Part shown: positions 43,881 through 53,012 of the stretch, piece by piece
Numbering within the stretch: the first letter of the stretch is position 1
How the letters are laid out: each line of letters begins with the position of its first letter
The notes under the pieces: generated by a model
Told to the model about the DNA's origin: nothing
The model's input: only the letters and a program-made list of their open reading frames with translations
The model's database searches: none
Source: JBNKZU01 sp050301795
GTDB lineage: Bacteria; Pseudomonadota; Gammaproteobacteria; Thiohalomonadales; Thiohalomonadaceae
Reading direction: 5' to 3'
Assembly: GCA_050301795.1 (NCBI GenBank)
Contig: JBNKZU010000002.1
Location: 26,954-90,953 of the forward strand
Length of the DNA: 64,000 nt
Program-made: the position numbers and the translations under genes

Positions 43881-46583
43881 ATGGTTTCAAAACTCTTTAG
43901 CAAGATCTTTGGTAGTAGAAATGATCGCATGGTCAAACGTCTAAAAAGACAGGTTGATCAGATCAATGTACTTGAGTCTCAATTTCAGGCGTTAAGTGAT
44001 GAGCAACTCGTCGCAAAAACAGATGAGTTTCGTCAGCGTTTTAATGATGGGACATCACTGGATGAACTCCTGCCAGAGGCCTTTGCAACAGTGCGCGAAG
44101 CAAGTGTTCGTGTACTAGGTATGCGCCACTATGATGTACAGCTCATCGGTGGCATGGTTTTACATCAGGGCAAGATTGCTGAGATGCGCACCGGTGAGGG
44201 TAAAACCCTTATGGCGACTCTTCCATGTTATCTCAATGCGTTATCTGGTAAAGGAGTGCATGTCGTAACTGTGAATGATTACCTTGCAAGTCGTGATGCG
44301 GGATGGATGGGAAAGCTCTATAACTTTTTAGGTCTTGAGACCGGTGTGATCATCAACGGTATCGATCATATCGAGCGTCAGAAAGCGTATGCTTGCGATA
44401 TCGTTTACGGAACGAACAATGAGTTTGGTTTCGACTATCTGCGCGACAATATGGCGTTTTCAATGGAAGAGAAGGTTCAGCGGGAGCTGAATTTTGCGGT
44501 AGTTGACGAGGTTGATTCAATCCTGATTGACGAAGCAAGAACTCCGCTGATCATCTCTGGGCCTACAGATGATAGTTCTGAGCTCTATAGCAAGATCAAT
44601 CTGCTTGTTCCGAAGCTGGTTAAGCAGGAGGTTGAGGATGGTCCTGGTGATTTTACTGTGGACGAGAAGGCAAAACAGATCTTTCTGACTGAGAGTGGCC
44701 ATCAACATGTCGAAGAACTCCTGCTAGATAATCAACTGCTTGGAGAGAATGAAAGCCTATATGACGCCTCGAATATTAATCTGATTCATCATCTAAATGC
44801 GGCACTTCGGGCGCATAACTTATTCCAGAAAAATGTGGATTACATTGTCAGCAATGGTCAAGTTGTGATTGTTGATGAGTTTACAGGACGTACAATGTCT
44901 GGCCGTCGTTGGTCTGATGGACTACATCAGGCAGTGGAGGCGAAAGAGGGAGTTACGATTCAAAACGAGAATCAGACACTTGCATCCATCACCTTTCAGA
45001 ACTATTTCCGTCTATACAACAAGCTCTCGGGCATGACAGGTACAGCGGATACCGAAGCTTATGAATTCCAGCAGATTTACGGGCTGGAAGTGCTGGTGAT
45101 CCCGACTCATAAACCGATGATTCGTGATGATCGTGGTGATGTGATCTTTCTGACGACGGAAGAGAAGTACGATGCGATTGCGCGTGATATTCAGGATTGT
45201 ATTCGCCGTCAACAGCCTGTTCTGGTTGGCACAGCATCGATCGATAGTTCGGAGTATCTCTCTGCCAAGCTAAAGAAGATGGGAATCAATCATGAGGTGC
45301 TTAACGCCAAACAACATGAACGTGAGGCGGATATTATCGCTCAGGCGGGAAGTGCCGGAGCTGTCACTATCGCCACTAATATGGCCGGTCGTGGTACAGA
45401 TATTGTTCTTGGAGGCAATCTTGACGCTGAGATCAATGCTTTAGGTGATGATGTTAGCCAAGATGTGATCGAAAAGGTAAAACAGCAGTGGCAGCAACGT
45501 CATCAGCAGGTTTTAGATAGCGGAGGTCTGCATATCATCGGTACTGAGCGTCATGAGTCACGCCGAATTGATAATCAGTTACGCGGGCGTTCAGGGCGTC
45601 AGGGTGATCCCGGCTCATCACGTTTCTATCTCTCACTCGAAGATAATCTGATGCGTATCTTTGCCTCAGAGCGCGTTGCCGGGTTAATGCAGAAGCTCGG
45701 TATGGAAAAGGGTGAGGCGATAGAGCACCCTTGGGTCTCCCGGGCAATTGAGAATGCGCAACGAAAGGTTGAAGGACACAACTTTGATATTCGTAAACAG
45801 CTACTTGAATATGATGATGTTGCAAATGATCAGCGTAAGGTCATCTATGAGCAGCGTAATGAGCTAATGGCGATGAGCGATATCTCCGAAACCATTTCGG
45901 CGATTCGTGTGGATGTGGTTCATGGTGTGATTGACGAATATATCCCCCCACAAAGCCTGGAAGAGCAGTGGAATGTTTCAGGACTAAATGACCATCTGAG
46001 TGCTGAATTTGGTTTCGATCAGGATATCCAGCAATGGCTGGATGCGGATTCTGATCTGCATGAAGAGACACTTCGCCAGCGAATTATTGATCGACTGGTA
46101 GAGCAGTATCAGCATAAAGAGGAGCTGGCAGGCGCAGAAGTGGTTCGCCATTTTGAGAAAGCGGTGATGCTACAGGTGCTTGACGCACTCTGGAAGGAGC
46201 ACCTTGCGGCGATGGATTATCTCCGTCAGGGCATACACCTACGTGGCTATGCTCAAAAGAACCCGAAGCAGGAGTATAAGCGCGAGGCGTTTGAGCTATT
46301 CACAGGTCTACTGGATCGTATTAAACGCGAAGTGATTGGAATTGTCTCAAAGGTTCAGGTTAAAGAGGAGGAGGATGTCGCAGCGGTTGAGGAGCGTCGT
46401 CGTCGCACTTCTGATGTGGAGTATCAACATGAGAGTGTTTCTGCAATGAGTGGTTCTGAGCCAGAGCAACCTGAGGAGGAGCACCAACCGTTTGTCCGTG
46501 AAGGACGCAAGGTTGGACGTAATGAGCCGTGCCCGTGCGGTTCTGGTAAAAAATATAAGCAGTGCCACGGTAAACTGGCTTAA
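43881..46583 (+). CDS. secA: preprotein translocase ATPase SecA
   Basis: A 900-residue motor that pushes unfolded preproteins through SecYEG. Walker A is MRTGEGKTLMA near residue 104; Walker B region VVDEVDSILIDEARTPLI; MAGRGTDIVLGGN marks the second nucleotide-binding domain. The C terminus carries a zinc/SecB-binding tail, EPCPCGSGKKYKQCHGK. No secM-like arrest gene is recognised in the 192-bp upstream gap; the M23 gene is there instead. Length is standard. Confidence 0.97.
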   Translation: MVSKLFSKIFGSRNDRMVKRLKRQVDQINVLESQFQALSDEQLVAKTDEFRQRFNDGTSLDELLPEAFATVREASVRVLGMRHYDVQLIGGMVLHQGKIAEMRTGEGKTLMATLPCYLNALSGKGVHVVTVNDYLASRDAGWMGKLYNFLGLETGVIINGIDHIERQKAYACDIVYGTNNEFGFDYLRDNMAFSMEEKVQRELNFAVVDEVDSILIDEARTPLIISGPTDDSSELYSKINLLVPKLVKQEVEDGPGDFTVDEKAKQIFLTESGHQHVEELLLDNQLLGENESLYDASNINLIHHLNAALRAHNLFQKNVDYIVSNGQVVIVDEFTGRTMSGRRWSDGLHQAVEAKEGVTIQNENQTLASITFQNYFRLYNKLSGMTGTADTEAYEFQQIYGLEVLVIPTHKPMIRDDRGDVIFLTTEEKYDAIARDIQDCIRRQQPVLVGTASIDSSEYLSAKLKKMGINHEVLNAKQHEREADIIAQAGSAGAVTIATNMAGRGTDIVLGGNLDAEINALGDDVSQDVIEKVKQQWQQRHQQVLDSGGLHIIGTERHESRRIDNQLRGRSGRQGDPGSSRFYLSLEDNLMRIFASERVAGLMQKLGMEKGEAIEHPWVSRAIENAQRKVEGHNFDIRKQLLEYDDVANDQRKVIYEQRNELMAMSDISETISAIRVDVVHGVIDEYIPPQSLEEQWNVSGLNDHLSAEFGFDQDIQQWLDADSDLHEETLRQRIIDRLVEQYQHKEELAGAEVVRHFEKAVMLQVLDALWKEHLAAMDYLRQGIHLRGYAQKNPKQEYKREAFELFTGLLDRIKREVIGIVSKVQVKEEEDVAAVEERRRRTSDVEYQHESVSAMSGSEPEQPEEEHQPFVREGRKVGRNEPCPCGSGKKYKQCHGKLA

Positions 46584-46601
46584 ACATAGTGATATAAGAA
46601 T

Positions 46602-47816
46602 ATGGCTGTTGGATACAATCAACTACCCCCGCTAAAAGGTGTAAACGGAATCAGAATTGGCGTCGCTTCTGCCGGAATTAAGGTTAAAGGCAGGGATGAT
46701 TTAGTCGTTTTTGAATTGAGTGATCAGTGTCAAACTGCAGCCGTTTTTACCCAAAATGCATTTTGCGCAGCACCAGTTGTTGTGGCTAAGGAGCATCTAC
46801 AAGCCCAAACACCAAGATACCTGATTGTGAATACCGGTAATGCAAATGCTGGAACAGGTCAACGGGGGATAGATGCGGCGCTATTGACCTGTAGTACTCT
46901 TGCTGAGAATTGTGGATGCCAGAGTCATCAGGTTCTGCCATTTTCTACTGGTGTTATCGGGGAGCAGTTGCCAGTAAACAAGATTATTCACGCGATCCCA
47001 AAGGCGCTGGAGAATCTGAGCGAAGATAACTGGAATGCCGCTGCCACAGGGATCATGACGACCGACACTGTGCCTAAAGGGGTAAGTGAAGCGATCACGC
47101 TAGACGGTAAAACCGTTACTATCACTGGAATCTCTAAAGGATCGGGAATGATTCAGCCCAATATGGCTACCATGTTGGCCTATGTTGCTACCGATGCAGC
47201 AGTTGACAGAGCAACCCTACAGACGCTGCTATCTAAAGCTGCTGATAAGTCATTTAACCGAATTACCGTCGATGGCGATACATCTACCAATGATGCCTGT
47301 GTGTTAATGGCTACTGGTACAAGTGGTGTGCATATCAGAGAGCAGAGTAAGAACTACCACGATTTTGAAGAGGCGTTGGCTCGGGTGTGCCAACGGTTAG
47401 CACATCTCATCATTCGTGATGGCGAGGGTGCAAGTAAATTTGTCTCGATTACGATCACTTCTGGTTCTACCGAGGAGGAGTGTAAGCAAGTTGCATACGC
47501 TATCGCACACTCTCCGCTTGTAAAAACGGCGCTTTTTGCCTCGGATCCTAATTGGGGACGCATCCTGGCCGCAATTGGTCGTGCCGGACTCGAAAACCTT
47601 GATATTAGTGGTGTTGAAATAAAACTGGGTGAAACGGTGATCGTCAATCATGGTGGTCGAGCTGAGAGTTACACCGAAGCAGCAGGGCAGATGGAGATGT
47701 CAAAGGATGAGATTGATATCTCGGTCAATCTGGGGCGAGGTGAAGCCAGTACAACCGTATGGACCTGTGATTTCTCATACGATTATGTTCGGATAAATGC
47801 CGAATATCGCACCTAA
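46602..47816 (+). CDS. argJ: bifunctional glutamate N-acetyltransferase / amino-acid acetyltransferase
   Basis: A 404-residue self-cleaving enzyme of the cyclic arginine pathway. It moves acetyl groups from N-acetylornithine to glutamate and may also use acetyl-CoA. The autocleavage/nucleophile threonine lies in PNMATMLAYV near residue 190, with the oxyanion TG pair and TNDACVLMATG further on. It lies 18 bases after secA and overlaps the next gene by 20 bases. The position secA-argJ-mutT is common in gammaproteobacteria. Confidence 0.95.
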   Translation: MAVGYNQLPPLKGVNGIRIGVASAGIKVKGRDDLVVFELSDQCQTAAVFTQNAFCAAPVVVAKEHLQAQTPRYLIVNTGNANAGTGQRGIDAALLTCSTLAENCGCQSHQVLPFSTGVIGEQLPVNKIIHAIPKALENLSEDNWNAAATGIMTTDTVPKGVSEAITLDGKTVTITGISKGSGMIQPNMATMLAYVATDAAVDRATLQTLLSKAADKSFNRITVDGDTSTNDACVLMATGTSGVHIREQSKNYHDFEEALARVCQRLAHLIIRDGEGASKFVSITITSGSTEEECKQVAYAIAHSPLVKTALFASDPNWGRILAAIGRAGLENLDISGVEIKLGETVIVNHGGRAESYTEAAGQMEMSKDEIDISVNLGRGEASTTVWTCDFSYDYVRINAEYRT

Positions 47817-48789
47817 TCGTCCTTCGAATTCGATGTTACATGTTGCGGTTGCTGTTATTGTAGGCGCCGATGATAGAGTATTGATAAGCCAGCGCCATCA
47901 AGCGCTTCATCAGGGGGGGTTATGGGAATTCCCTGGTGGCAAAGTTGAAGCGGGTGAATCGGTACAACAGGCGCTAGTCCGTGAGCTTAATGAAGAGTTG
48001 GGTATCCACCCAAAGGGTTTTCGTCCATTAATAACTATCCCGCATCATTATCGTGAATATGATGTTTGGCTGGATGTCTGGCTTGTGAATGCTTTTGAAG
48101 GTGAGCCAGTGGGCTTGGAAGGGCAACCGCTCAAATGGGTTGAACGACATGAGCTAAGTCAATTCGAATTTCCTGCTGCAAATACCCCAATCATTAAGGC
48201 GGTTCAACTCCCTGACAGACTCTATATCACACCTGAGCCAGGTGATTCGTCTCAGTGGGGTGCGTTATTAGAGCGTGTCGATTCATTAGCACAAAATGGT
48301 GCTGAGTTAATTCTGTTGCGTTCAAAACAGCTTGATGCAGAGGCTTATCTATCGCTGGCTCGTATGGTCGTGGAGGTTACGTCATTGGATGGTTGCAAGG
48401 TGTTACTCAACAGCCATTGGCAGGATGTCATGGAGTGTAATGCCGCAGGTTTACATACCACATCAAGCCAGTTACACCGCTACTCAAAAGATACTCATCG
48501 CGAGGGATTAATACTATCCACCTCCTGTCATTCGCAGCAGGAGTTGTGTATCGCGGCTGAGAATAATGTCGATTTTGCGTTGCTCTCGCCGGTAAAAAAG
48601 ACAGCGAGCCACCCTGATGCAAAACCTTTAGGATGGAATTCGTTTCAGGATTTAATCAGTACAATTACTGTTCCTGTCTATGCCCTTGGTGGCATGACAA
48701 CCGACGACATTAATACGGCGTGGAATCACGGTGCCCAAGGGATCGCCGCGATTCGCTCACTGTGGGGAGACCATCATGAAACCAATTAA
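47797..48789 (+). CDS. mutT: Nudix hydrolase (MutT-like) fused to a thiamine-phosphate-synthase-like domain
   Basis: A 330-residue two-domain protein. Residues about 13-140 form a MutT-type Nudix hydrolase with the full Nudix box GGKVEAGESVQQALVRELNEEL, expected to remove 8-oxo-dGTP. Residues about 145-330 are TIM-barrel ThiE/TenI-like (YITPEPGD, LNSHW, GLHTTSSQL, ALGGMTTDDI). This fusion is known in gammaproteobacteria; the second domain's substrate is not established. The start at 47797 overlaps argJ; an internal ATG at 47833 begins right at the Nudix domain and is an alternative. Overlaps the following lipoprotein gene by 14 bases. Confidence 0.9.
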   Translation: MPNIAPNRPSNSMLHVAVAVIVGADDRVLISQRHQALHQGGLWEFPGGKVEAGESVQQALVRELNEELGIHPKGFRPLITIPHHYREYDVWLDVWLVNAFEGEPVGLEGQPLKWVERHELSQFEFPAANTPIIKAVQLPDRLYITPEPGDSSQWGALLERVDSLAQNGAELILLRSKQLDAEAYLSLARMVVEVTSLDGCKVLLNSHWQDVMECNAAGLHTTSSQLHRYSKDTHREGLILSTSCHSQQELCIAAENNVDFALLSPVKKTASHPDAKPLGWNSFQDLISTITVPVYALGGMTTDDINTAWNHGAQGIAAIRSLWGDHHETN

Positions 48790-49222
48790 ACCTCTATTGA
48801 TCATAGCGCTTGTTCTATTGTTTCAATCTGGCTGTAGTCAGAAAGGGGGGGATGGTGTAATCGATCTCGGTGGCAGAGACGATTGTGATAGTGCAAAGCA
48901 GCTATGTCGTTTCTTCGGTAATGGTGTGATAGCAGAGCTAAAACTGGGTGATGGTAAGGGTGTCGGTGAGTTAAAGCCGTTTGATGCAGTGTTTAAGCTA
49001 AACCAGAATCCAACAGAGGTTGAGATTAGTTTTATAATGAAGGATATGGATATGGGACCTAATCGATACCGTATGACTGCAAAGGATGATCAGTGGGGTG
49101 CAAGGCCAATCCTTCCTATTTGCAGTAACTCACGTATTGACTGGATCGCTGAACTTGAATGGCTTGACGATGGACAGCGCTATCGCCTGAGGTTTCCATT
49201 TCATACCAATGGTTCTAAATAA
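48776..49222 (+). CDS. lipoprotein of unknown function
   Basis: A 148-residue protein with type II signal peptide (LLIIALVLLFQSGC, lipidated Cys19). The mature part has a C-x5-C pair (CDSAKQLC) and a Met-containing segment KDMDMGPNRYRM followed by WGARPILPIC, somewhat like periplasmic FixH/YtkA-type immunoglobulin-fold proteins that sit near copper or cytochrome oxidase genes. Translation starts inside the end of mutT with GGGGAGA 7 bases upstream, so the genes are coupled. A longer upstream frame would bury the signal peptide. Confidence 0.75.
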   Translation: MKPIKPLLIIALVLLFQSGCSQKGGDGVIDLGGRDDCDSAKQLCRFFGNGVIAELKLGDGKGVGELKPFDAVFKLNQNPTEVEISFIMKDMDMGPNRYRMTAKDDQWGARPILPICSNSRIDWIAELEWLDDGQRYRLRFPFHTNGSK

Positions 49223-49274
49223 CCTCAACTCAATAACCGTTTTTATCCCGAGTTGATGTGGTTAAATAGGCGAA

Positions 49275-49472
49275 TTAGTTAAAGGTGTCTTGATCCGGGT
49301 TATTCCAGGAAGAAACGGGTTTTCCGGGTATACGTTTCTTCTCTTCAGCCCATTCGCCAAGGTCGATTAATTGACAGCGTTCACTACAAAAGGGACGCCA
49401 CGGATTTGATGTGCTCCACTCCACCTCTTTTCGACAAGTTGGACATGGGACAACCTTTTTTACAGTTGACAT
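49275..49472 (-). CDS. yacG: DNA gyrase inhibitor YacG
   Basis: A 65-residue zinc protein with C-x2-C (CPTCRKEVEW) and C-x3-C (FCSERCQ) ligands and the conserved LIDLGEWAEEKKRIPG segment. E. coli YacG binds GyrB and inhibits its DNA binding. It overlaps zapD by 13 bases and ends the minus-strand run pilB-pilC-pilD-coaE-zapD-yacG. Convergent with the lipoprotein gene. Confidence 0.93.
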   Translation of the reverse strand: MSTVKKVVPCPTCRKEVEWSTSNPWRPFCSERCQLIDLGEWAEEKKRIPGKPVSSWNNPDQDTFN

Positions 49473-50227
49473 ATCGCTATACGGAAAGGGATATCTTCTT
49501 CAGCCTGACGATTGCCATCGACTGAATACTTAAGAAAACGCAAAGTAAACCGATGCTTACTACCACTGATCTCAGCATACCAGGGAAGATCATGAGGCAC
49601 AGATACCCGAATTAATTGATAGTTTGCACTATTATCGAGGGTTTGTAGATATGAACCACGATCAGCTGTCTGTTGTTTAAACTCGGTGCTGTTTCTCACG
49701 AGCTTTAATACCAACTCAATGGCTTGTTGTAGCGGCTCTATCTCATGAAACCATTGATTAAGGTGCTCCTGCCGCTCCTCTAGCGGTTTCTCCAGCCATT
49801 GGTGATAAACCGGCAGATCAAAATCACAGGTTCCGCCGGGAATGGTGCAGCGCTGTCGAATCGAGTTGAGTAGAGGGATCTCTTTAAGTCGATTTCCTGG
49901 TTGTCCTGGTAGCGCATGAATGTTGGTGATGACTCTTTCTAATGCTCTTACAATTGTGTCGAGCCGTGAAGTGTCGATATTCGGATTTTGATCGAGTGCT
50001 TTTAGGCGGTTTAGTGCACCTTCAGCTTCTTTGAGTACCTCATTACGGATATCTGAGCGTGAGAGAATATCCAGAATGTCAAAGAGAGTGATAATTGCGA
50101 CACGACTATCCCAAACACTACGTCCATGAATATAGTGCTGAAGCTGAATAAAAAGATGCTCCATACGCAGCAATGTGCGAATACGTTCACTTAATGGATA
50201 TTCGTATAAAGTGTTTTTTTTAGACAT
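49460..50227 (-). CDS. zapD: cell division protein ZapD
   Basis: A 255-residue all-helical plus beta protein (YEYPLSERIRTLLRMEHLF at the N-terminus, the family's best-conserved stretch) that crosslinks FtsZ filaments through the FtsZ C-terminal tail. I start at the ATG at 50227 by comparison with E. coli ZapD (also known as YacF); a TTG at 50248 would add seven residues. Sits between coaE and yacG as in E. coli. Confidence 0.93.
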   Translation of the reverse strand: MSKKNTLYEYPLSERIRTLLRMEHLFIQLQHYIHGRSVWDSRVAIITLFDILDILSRSDIRNEVLKEAEGALNRLKALDQNPNIDTSRLDTIVRALERVITNIHALPGQPGNRLKEIPLLNSIRQRCTIPGGTCDFDLPVYHQWLEKPLEERQEHLNQWFHEIEPLQQAIELVLKLVRNSTEFKQQTADRGSYLQTLDNSANYQLIRVSVPHDLPWYAEISGSKHRFTLRFLKYSVDGNRQAEEDIPFRIAICQL

Positions 50228-50283
50228 AGCGTTCGCCAGACTGATCAACCTCGCAAATATAGCACAATAAGTGATTAAATCCG

Positions 50284-50883
50284 CTACGAGCGTACAAGTG
50301 AGGAATATTTTGCATGAAGCTTATCCAGTTGTTGATAGAGTACTTCAATACTTTTTGAGTTATCAATAATATCGTCAGCGAGCACTAATCGTTCAGCTCT
50401 TGTGATCTGTTTTTGAATAATGGCTTCGACAATTTCTGGCTCAACCTTATCTCGCTTTGATGCCCGAAGAAGTTGGAGTTCGATAGGGATATCAACTACA
50501 GCAGTACGATCAACCAGGTTTTGCCACCCCTTTTCAAAAAGGAGTGGGATAGAGAGAATGATGTAATCAGCATATTGTGCATTAATCCATACATTGATCT
50601 CTTCACGTATCAATGGATGGAGAATCGCCTCAAGTTGTTGTAATTTTTTCGGATCACTGAAGACAATCGCTTTGAGTTGTGGCCGATCTAAATTTCCATC
50701 AGTATCGATGAGATTTGAACCAAAGGCTTTAGCGATCTCTTTTGCTGCTACCGAGTTAGGGGTTGTAATTTGATGTGCAATGATGTCGGCATCACATACC
50801 GGAACGCCAAGCGACTCAAAGTAACTGCTTACAGTGCTCTTGCCGCAGCCAATTCCTCCTGTAAGGCCAATAACAACCGTCAT
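50284..50883 (-). CDS. coaE: dephospho-CoA kinase
   Basis: A 199-residue P-loop kinase performing the last step of coenzyme A synthesis. P-loop GLTGGIGCGKST at residues 6-17, then VCDADIIAHQ, and the lid/base-binding DDIIDNS near the C-terminus. The start is the ATG at 50883, two bases after the pilD stop; the upstream extension to 50904 is pilD sequence. Highly conserved location. Confidence 0.95.
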   Translation of the reverse strand: MTVVIGLTGGIGCGKSTVSSYFESLGVPVCDADIIAHQITTPNSVAAKEIAKAFGSNLIDTDGNLDRPQLKAIVFSDPKKLQQLEAILHPLIREEINVWINAQYADYIILSIPLLFEKGWQNLVDRTAVVDIPIELQLLRASKRDKVEPEIVEAIIQKQITRAERLVLADDIIDNSKSIEVLYQQLDKLHAKYSSLVRS

Positions 50884-50885
50884 GG

Positions 50886-51764
50886 TTAGGTCAGGTTGGC
50901 CCAATGTAGGTAGGCTTCAGTGATCTCCTCTCCCCAAAGTATTGCAATCCACCCGGCAGATGCGAGATAAGGACCAAAGGGGATGGGTTGTTCCCGCTTA
51001 AGACTGCCAATACTCATCATTACAAGCGCAAAAACTGTCCCAACTCCGGCTGAGAGAATAATGATGAGAGGAAGGCTCTGATAACCTAGCCATGCTCCGA
51101 ATAGTGACAGTAGTTTAAAGTCACCATATCCCATTCCCTCTTTACCAGTGAGCATCTTAAATAGATGGTAGATCGACCATAAAGAGAGGTACCCACAGAT
51201 TGCACCAATGATGCTGTCGTGCATGGTTGAGAATAACCCGAAGATGCTAAGAAAGAGACCTAACCATAGAAACGGGAGGGTAATTGAGTCGGGTAGAAGT
51301 TGTTCATCAATATCAATGAATGTTAGTGCGATGAGTGCCCACGTTAACGCAAGAGCAAAGAGTGATTCATAGCTATAACCAAAGCGGAATACCACAATCA
51401 TTGAGAGTATAGCTGTTAACAGCTCGATCACAGGATAACGAATTGAGATTCGATGGTGGCAGACACTACACCTGCCACTGAGCATTATATAGCTGAGTAC
51501 GGGGATATTCTCAAAGGCGGTGATGGCATGACCGCAGTTTGGGCAGGTTGAATCCGGTTTGATCAGATTATAGGTTTTAGGTGTATAACTTGGTACTTCT
51601 AACTCAAGATACTCATGACATTGAGTGCGCCACTCACGCTTCATCATTTCAGGAAGACGTATGATCACGACATTTAGAAAGCTACCAATGATCAGTCCGA
51701 GAATAAAAACAATACTATACAATAGCCAAGGGTTGGCTGTGAGGAGGTATGAGATTGAGAGCAT
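50886..51764 (-). CDS. pilD: prepilin leader peptidase / N-methyltransferase
   Basis: A 292-residue polytopic inner-membrane aspartic protease that cleaves and N-methylates type IV pilins and related pseudopilins. The methyltransferase-associated cytoplasmic loop has two C-x2-C pairs (CPNCGH, CSVCHH). Catalytic aspartates lie in TFIDIDEQLLPD and GYGDFKLLSLFG. Part of pilB-pilC-pilD; 6 bases after pilC. Confidence 0.95.
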   Translation of the reverse strand: MLSISYLLTANPWLLYSIVFILGLIIGSFLNVVIIRLPEMMKREWRTQCHEYLELEVPSYTPKTYNLIKPDSTCPNCGHAITAFENIPVLSYIMLSGRCSVCHHRISIRYPVIELLTAILSMIVVFRFGYSYESLFALALTWALIALTFIDIDEQLLPDSITLPFLWLGLFLSIFGLFSTMHDSIIGAICGYLSLWSIYHLFKMLTGKEGMGYGDFKLLSLFGAWLGYQSLPLIIILSAGVGTVFALVMMSIGSLKREQPIPFGPYLASAGWIAILWGEEITEAYLHWANLT

Positions 51765-51770
51765 TCGGAA

Positions 51771-53009
51771 CTAAACAACCTCGCCCATTTTGAAGATGGG
51801 TAGATACATCGCAATCACTATAATCGATACCAAACCGCCTAACACAACCATAATCACTGGTTCCATTAAGCTACTCATCGCATCAACCGCGTTATCAACC
51901 TCTTCTTCATAGAAGTCAGCAACTTTTGCGAGCATCGAATCCAGTGAGCCAGCCTCTTCACCAATAGAGGTCATCTGAATAACCATATTTGGAAAGACGT
52001 CTGTTCTTTGCATTGAATCGGTTAATGATGTACCCGTCGAGATCTCGTCTCGCATTTTTAGTAGTGCTTCTCGATATACCACATTGCCTACGGCTCCGGC
52101 GACAGAGTCCATTGCCTCAACTAGAGGTACGCCTGCAGCAAACATGGTTGAGAGTGTCCTTGCAAATCGAGCGATCGCAGCTTTGGTGAGAATCATTCCA
52201 AATATTGGTAGTTTTAAAACTAGTCGATCGACATTGTCTCTGAAGTTTTGTGATGTATTGTTAAGATATTTCAATGTGAAGACAAAACCGGCGATACCAC
52301 CAACCACTAAATACCAGTACGCCTGCATCATCTCTGAGGCATTGATAACCATCATTGTCAGAGCTGGAAGATCCGCTCCAAATCCTTGGAATAATGACTG
52401 GAACTGGGGGATAACAAAGATTAATAGACCAATAGTGATCGTTAAAGCAACAAAGATGATTGCAACGGGGTATATCATCGCTTTCTTTACCTTGGCCTTT
52501 ATCGCTTCAGTCTTCTCTTTATAGGTTGCGACCTTGTCGAGCATGGTCTCAAGAATACCCGCTTGCTCACCGGCATGAATCAGATTGCAGGTTAATTCAT
52601 CAAAGTACTTGGGGTGACTTGCGAACGCCTGGGCAAGGTTACCCCCACCCTCGACCTCAGATTTAATAGCAAGAACAAGATCACGCATTGCCGGGTTGTC
52701 ACTACCCTTTCCAACTATTTCAAATGATTGAACCAACGGGACACCCGCAGACATCATTGTTGCCATCTGTCTAGAGAAGATACTGATATCTTTTGGTGCG
52801 ATTTTCCCTTTAGATGTTTTTTTTCCACTTCCGCCGAAGAGGGGTTTGGGTTTGCGTTTAACCTTTAACGGGGTGACTCCTTGCCTACGGAGTTCAGCTT
52901 TAACCATAACCATGGTTTGCCCAAGCATTTCGCCCTTGACCTTATCACCGCGACGATCAGTTCCCTCCCAAAGAAAGATCTCCTGTTTAGGTGTACTTTT
53001 TTCAGCCAT
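51771..53009 (-). CDS. pilC: type IV pilus inner-membrane platform protein PilC
   Basis: A 412-residue protein with two repeated T2SSF cytoplasmic domains (FSRQMATMMSAGVPLVQSFE near residue 76 and FARTLSTMFAAGVPLVEAMD near residue 280) and three membrane segments, the last at the C-terminus. It couples PilB ATPase motion to pilin extraction. ATG at 53009, 3 bases after pilB; TTG just before it is possible. Confidence 0.95.
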   Translation of the reverse strand: MAEKSTPKQEIFLWEGTDRRGDKVKGEMLGQTMVMVKAELRRQGVTPLKVKRKPKPLFGGSGKKTSKGKIAPKDISIFSRQMATMMSAGVPLVQSFEIVGKGSDNPAMRDLVLAIKSEVEGGGNLAQAFASHPKYFDELTCNLIHAGEQAGILETMLDKVATYKEKTEAIKAKVKKAMIYPVAIIFVALTITIGLLIFVIPQFQSLFQGFGADLPALTMMVINASEMMQAYWYLVVGGIAGFVFTLKYLNNTSQNFRDNVDRLVLKLPIFGMILTKAAIARFARTLSTMFAAGVPLVEAMDSVAGAVGNVVYREALLKMRDEISTGTSLTDSMQRTDVFPNMVIQMTSIGEEAGSLDSMLAKVADFYEEEVDNAVDAMSSLMEPVIMVVLGGLVSIIVIAMYLPIFKMGEVV

Positions 53010-53012
53010 CAA

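Noticed and set aside
49223..49274. TCAACTC/GAGTTGA hairpin between the lipoprotein gene and yacG
   Set aside because: The loop is about 18 bases and the T-run lies in the loop, not after the stem, so it is not a normal terminator.
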